Below are positions 61,369 to 64,000 of a DNA stretch of 64,000 bases, piece after piece. The DNA is from Muscardinus avellanarius. Taxonomy: Eukaryota; Chordata; Mammalia; Rodentia; Gliridae. Below the pieces are notes generated by a model. The model ran no database searches, was not told the origin of the DNA, and saw only the letters and a program-made list of their open reading frames with translations. The stretch lies in contig OY726569.1 of assembly GCA_963383645.1 (NCBI GenBank), forward strand, positions 30,021,092-30,085,091. Reading direction: 5' to 3'. Position numbers and translations under genes: made by a program. Numbering within the stretch: the stretch's first letter is position 1; each line of letters begins with the position of its first letter.

Positions 61369-61676
61369 TTTTTTGTGTGTGTGGTAATGGGGGTACTGGG
61401 GATATGACCGAGGGGCATTCTACCGCCGAGCTACACCCCCAGCCCAATTTTTTTATTCTTCATTTTGAAACAGCATCTCACTAACTTGCAGAGAGCCTTA
61501 CTAAATAGCTGAGGCTGTCCTTGAACCTGTGATCCTCTTGTCTCAGCCTCCCAAGTACTGGGATTACAAGTGTGTGCCACCACACCCAGCTCCTTTCAAC
61601 TATTCTTGTGTGTGGGGGGGGGGTACTGGGGGTGGAACCCAGGGGTTTTTCCACCTCTTGGCTATACACCCAGACC

Positions 61677-61708
<32 letters not shown>

Positions 61709-62095
61709 GTGGTACTGGGGTTCCTGGAAACCCTTCTACCTCCAGGCTACACTCCCAGAACTATTTTATACTTTTTATTTGGAAACAGGCTGGCTTCGAA
61801 CCTGCGCCATTCTCCTGTCTCCGCCTCCCAAGCGTGGGGATTACAAGCCTGCACCACCACGCCCGGCCCTATTTTATATTTTATTTGAAAACAGGGTCTA
61901 AGTTGCTGAGAGCCTAAGTAGCTGAGGCTGACATCGAACCTGTGCGATCCTCCTGTCTCAGCCTCCCAAACTCTGGGAATACAAGTGTGCGCCACAACGC
62001 CCAGCTCCTTTCAACTATTCTTTTTTTTTTGGGGGGGGGCTCGGGGTGGAACTTGGGGGCATTTGACCTCTGAGCTACACCCCCTGCCCTATCTT

Positions 62096-62134
<39 letters not shown>

Positions 62135-62389
62135 TTTTGGTGGTACTGGGAATGGAACCCTTCTACTTCTAGGCTATACTCCCAAACCTATTTTTTATAT
62201 TTTATTTGGAAACAGGGTCTTTTAAGCCAGTGAGGCTGGCTTCAAACCTGAGCTATCCTCCTGTCTCCGCCTCCCAAGCGCAGGGATTACAAGGATGTGC
62301 CACCACGTCCAGCCCCTGCCCTATTTTTTATTCTTTATTTTGTTTATTTTATTTTTATTTATTTTATTTATCATTATTATTATTATATT

Positions 62390-62440
<51 letters not shown>

Positions 62441-62865
62441 TACTGGGGTTCCTGGAAGCCCTTCTACCTCCGGGCTACACTCCCAGACCTATTTTATATT
62501 TTTGAAACAGGGTCTCTTACGCCAACACGGCTGACTTCGAACCTGTGCGATCCTCCTGTCTCCGCCTCCCAAGCGCGGGGATTACAAGCGTGCGCCACCA
62601 TGCCCGGCTTTATTCTTTATTTTGAAACAGGGTCTCACTATGTTACAGAGGCCCTCACTAAGTACCTGAGGCTGTCCACGAACCACAATCTCAGCCTCCC
62701 AAATGCTGGGATTACAAGCATGCGCCACCATGCCAGGCTCCAGCCCATTTTTTCTATATTTTGAAACAGGGCCTCACTAAATAGCTGAGGCAGTCCTCGA
62801 ACAGCGATCCTCCTGTCTCGGCCTCCCGAATGCTGGGATTACAAGCATGCGCCACCACACCCAGC
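61369..62865 (-). mobile_element. Nested stack of antisense SINEs
   Basis: At least six antisense copies: 61369-61590; 61607-62005, itself split by a copy at about 61677-61867; 62022-62738, split by copies at about 62096-62311 and 62330-62608; and 62738-62865. The sequence tcctttcaactattct recurs at 61353, 61591, 62006 and, with one change, 62866. Microsatellites: poly(T) 61677-61707, (TTTA)n 62093-62137, (GT)n 62392-62438. Confidence 0.85.
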
Positions 62866-62881
62866 TCCTTTCAGCTATTCT

Positions 62882-63160
62882 AGTGGTCACTCTTTTCCTT
62901 CATCTGAAGACCCTTTTGTTTTCTATTTCTCTAGCTTCCACATATGAGAGAAAATATACAACTCTTGACTTCCTGAGACTATCTTAGTAATATTCTCGTT
63001 TCATCCATTCCTAAAAATGGCATGTTTTTCTTCTTTATGGCTGAGTAGAACTATATATTTGTGTGTATACCACACTTTCATTATCCATTTATCTGTTGGT
63101 AGACACCTAGATTGGTGCCATAATTTAGCTTTTATAACTTGTGCTGTTAAAAACATGGAT
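62882..63160 (-). mobile_element. Antisense L1 fragment, second piece
   Basis: Contains ttcttctttatggctgagta and tatccatttatctgttgg, the reverse of L1 ORF2 C-terminal/3' sequence (compare the sense version at 20405-20475). Confidence 0.8.
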
Positions 63161-63903
63161 GTGGAGCTGGGCGTGATGGCGCATGCTTGTAATCCCAGCA
63201 TTCAGGAGGCTGAGACAGGAGGATCGCTGTTCAAGGCCAGCCTCAGCTACTTAGTGAGACCCACTGCAACCCAGTGAGACCCTGTTTCAAAATAAAGAAT
63301 AAAAAAATTGCCAGGAGTGGTGGCGCACACTTGTAATCCCAGTGCCTGGGAGGCTGAGACAGGTTCAAAGCCAGCCTCAGCTACATAGTCCCTCAACAAC
63401 TTAGTGAGACCAAATATAAAAAATAAATTTATTTTTTATAATAAATTATAAATATAAATATAAATATAAATTTATTTCCAAATAAAATATAAAAAATAGG
63501 TCTGAGCTGAGTGTGGTGGTGCACGCTTGTAATCCCCGCGCTTGGGAGGTGGAGACAGGAGGATCACGCAGGTTCAAAGCCAGCCACGCTGGCTTAAGAG
63601 ACCCTGTTTCCAAATAAAAAAGTATTAAAAAAAATAGGTCTGGGAGTGTAGCCTGGAGGTAGAAGGGTTTCCTGGAACCCCAGTACCACCAAAAAAAAAA
63701 AAAAAAAAAAAAAAAATTGGTCTGGGAGTGTAGCCTGGAGGTAGAAGGGTTTCCTGGAACCCCAGTACCACCCAAAAAAAAAAAAAAAAATTGGTCTGGG
63801 AGTGTAGCCCGGAGGTAGGAAAGCCCCTGGGTTCCACCTCTAGTACCACAAAATAAATAAATAAAAATAGGGCTAGGGATAGAATGCCCTAGGTTCCATT
63901 CCC

Positions 63904-63955
<52 letters not shown>
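63161..63955 (+). mobile_element. Sense SINEs with repeated ID tails
   Basis: Copies near 63165-63305, 63308-63500 and 63503-63690. The last is followed by two further ID-type tails (63718-63770 and 63791-63850) separated by poly(A), then an ID piece and (CA)n 63908-63953. Confidence 0.8.
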
Positions 63956-63956
<1 letters not shown>

Positions 63957-64000
63957 GATATCATATGAACATGGATGTGCATGTATTACTATAGTTTTGT

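Overview
This is a mammalian nuclear DNA window with three protein-coding genes in a conserved order: NRL (minus strand, partial), PCK2 (plus) and DCAF11 (plus). The same order is known from human chromosome 14q. The rebuilt PCK2 and DCAF11 reading frames give 640 and 546 residues, the usual mammalian lengths. Every exon junction used has GT and AG and keeps phase, so both genes look intact. The repeats point to a non-murid rodent. The sequence is crowded with a dimeric SINE, a B1/7SL-like head joined to an ID (tRNA-like) tail, which is the B1-dID type known from squirrels, dormice, beaver and relatives. Murine-type B2 elements were not noticed. A squirrel-like animal is my best guess, but the genus cannot be settled from this window.

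Layout. 1-3.2 kb holds the 5' half of NRL: part of coding exon 3, coding exon 2, noncoding exon 1 and a TATA-type promoter. 3.2-26 kb is intergenic. It holds SINEs, a Tigger fragment, a solo LTR with a perfect 6-bp target duplication (13.45-14.41 kb), a CTCF-type motif (14.55 kb), a decayed L1 that keeps its 5' end and has three SINEs inside it (15.33-20.90 kb), and a second LTR that split a SINE (21.25-22.81 kb). 25.96-41.1 kb is PCK2, with ten coding exons; introns 1, 7 and 8 are swollen with SINEs. 41.2-50.2 kb is almost solid SINE apart from a unique GC-rich island with a second CTCF-type motif (44.78 kb). 50.2-51.5 kb is a CpG island leading into DCAF11. It is followed by an evenly spaced row of CCAAT boxes and then 14 coding exons (52.05-59.37 kb) ending at a canonical AATAAA. 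60.1-64 kb is SINE-rich and includes a nested stack of insertions inside an antisense L1 fragment.

Function. The three genes are neighbours but do not form a pathway. NRL is the rod-photoreceptor bZIP transcription factor. PCK2 is mitochondrial GTP-dependent PEP carboxykinase. DCAF11 (WDR23) is a WD40 substrate receptor for CUL4-DDB1 ubiquitin ligase. The PCK2 promoter has an exact C/EBP-ATF composite motif, which fits its known control by ATF4.

I found no new enzyme system or unknown protein family. The observations most worth a second look are structural: the CCAAT array at DCAF11, the change from one hairpin to another in the linker of the young SINE subfamily, repeated SINE insertion at one target site, the two LTRs with target duplications, and the two same-orientation CTCF motifs on either side of PCK2.
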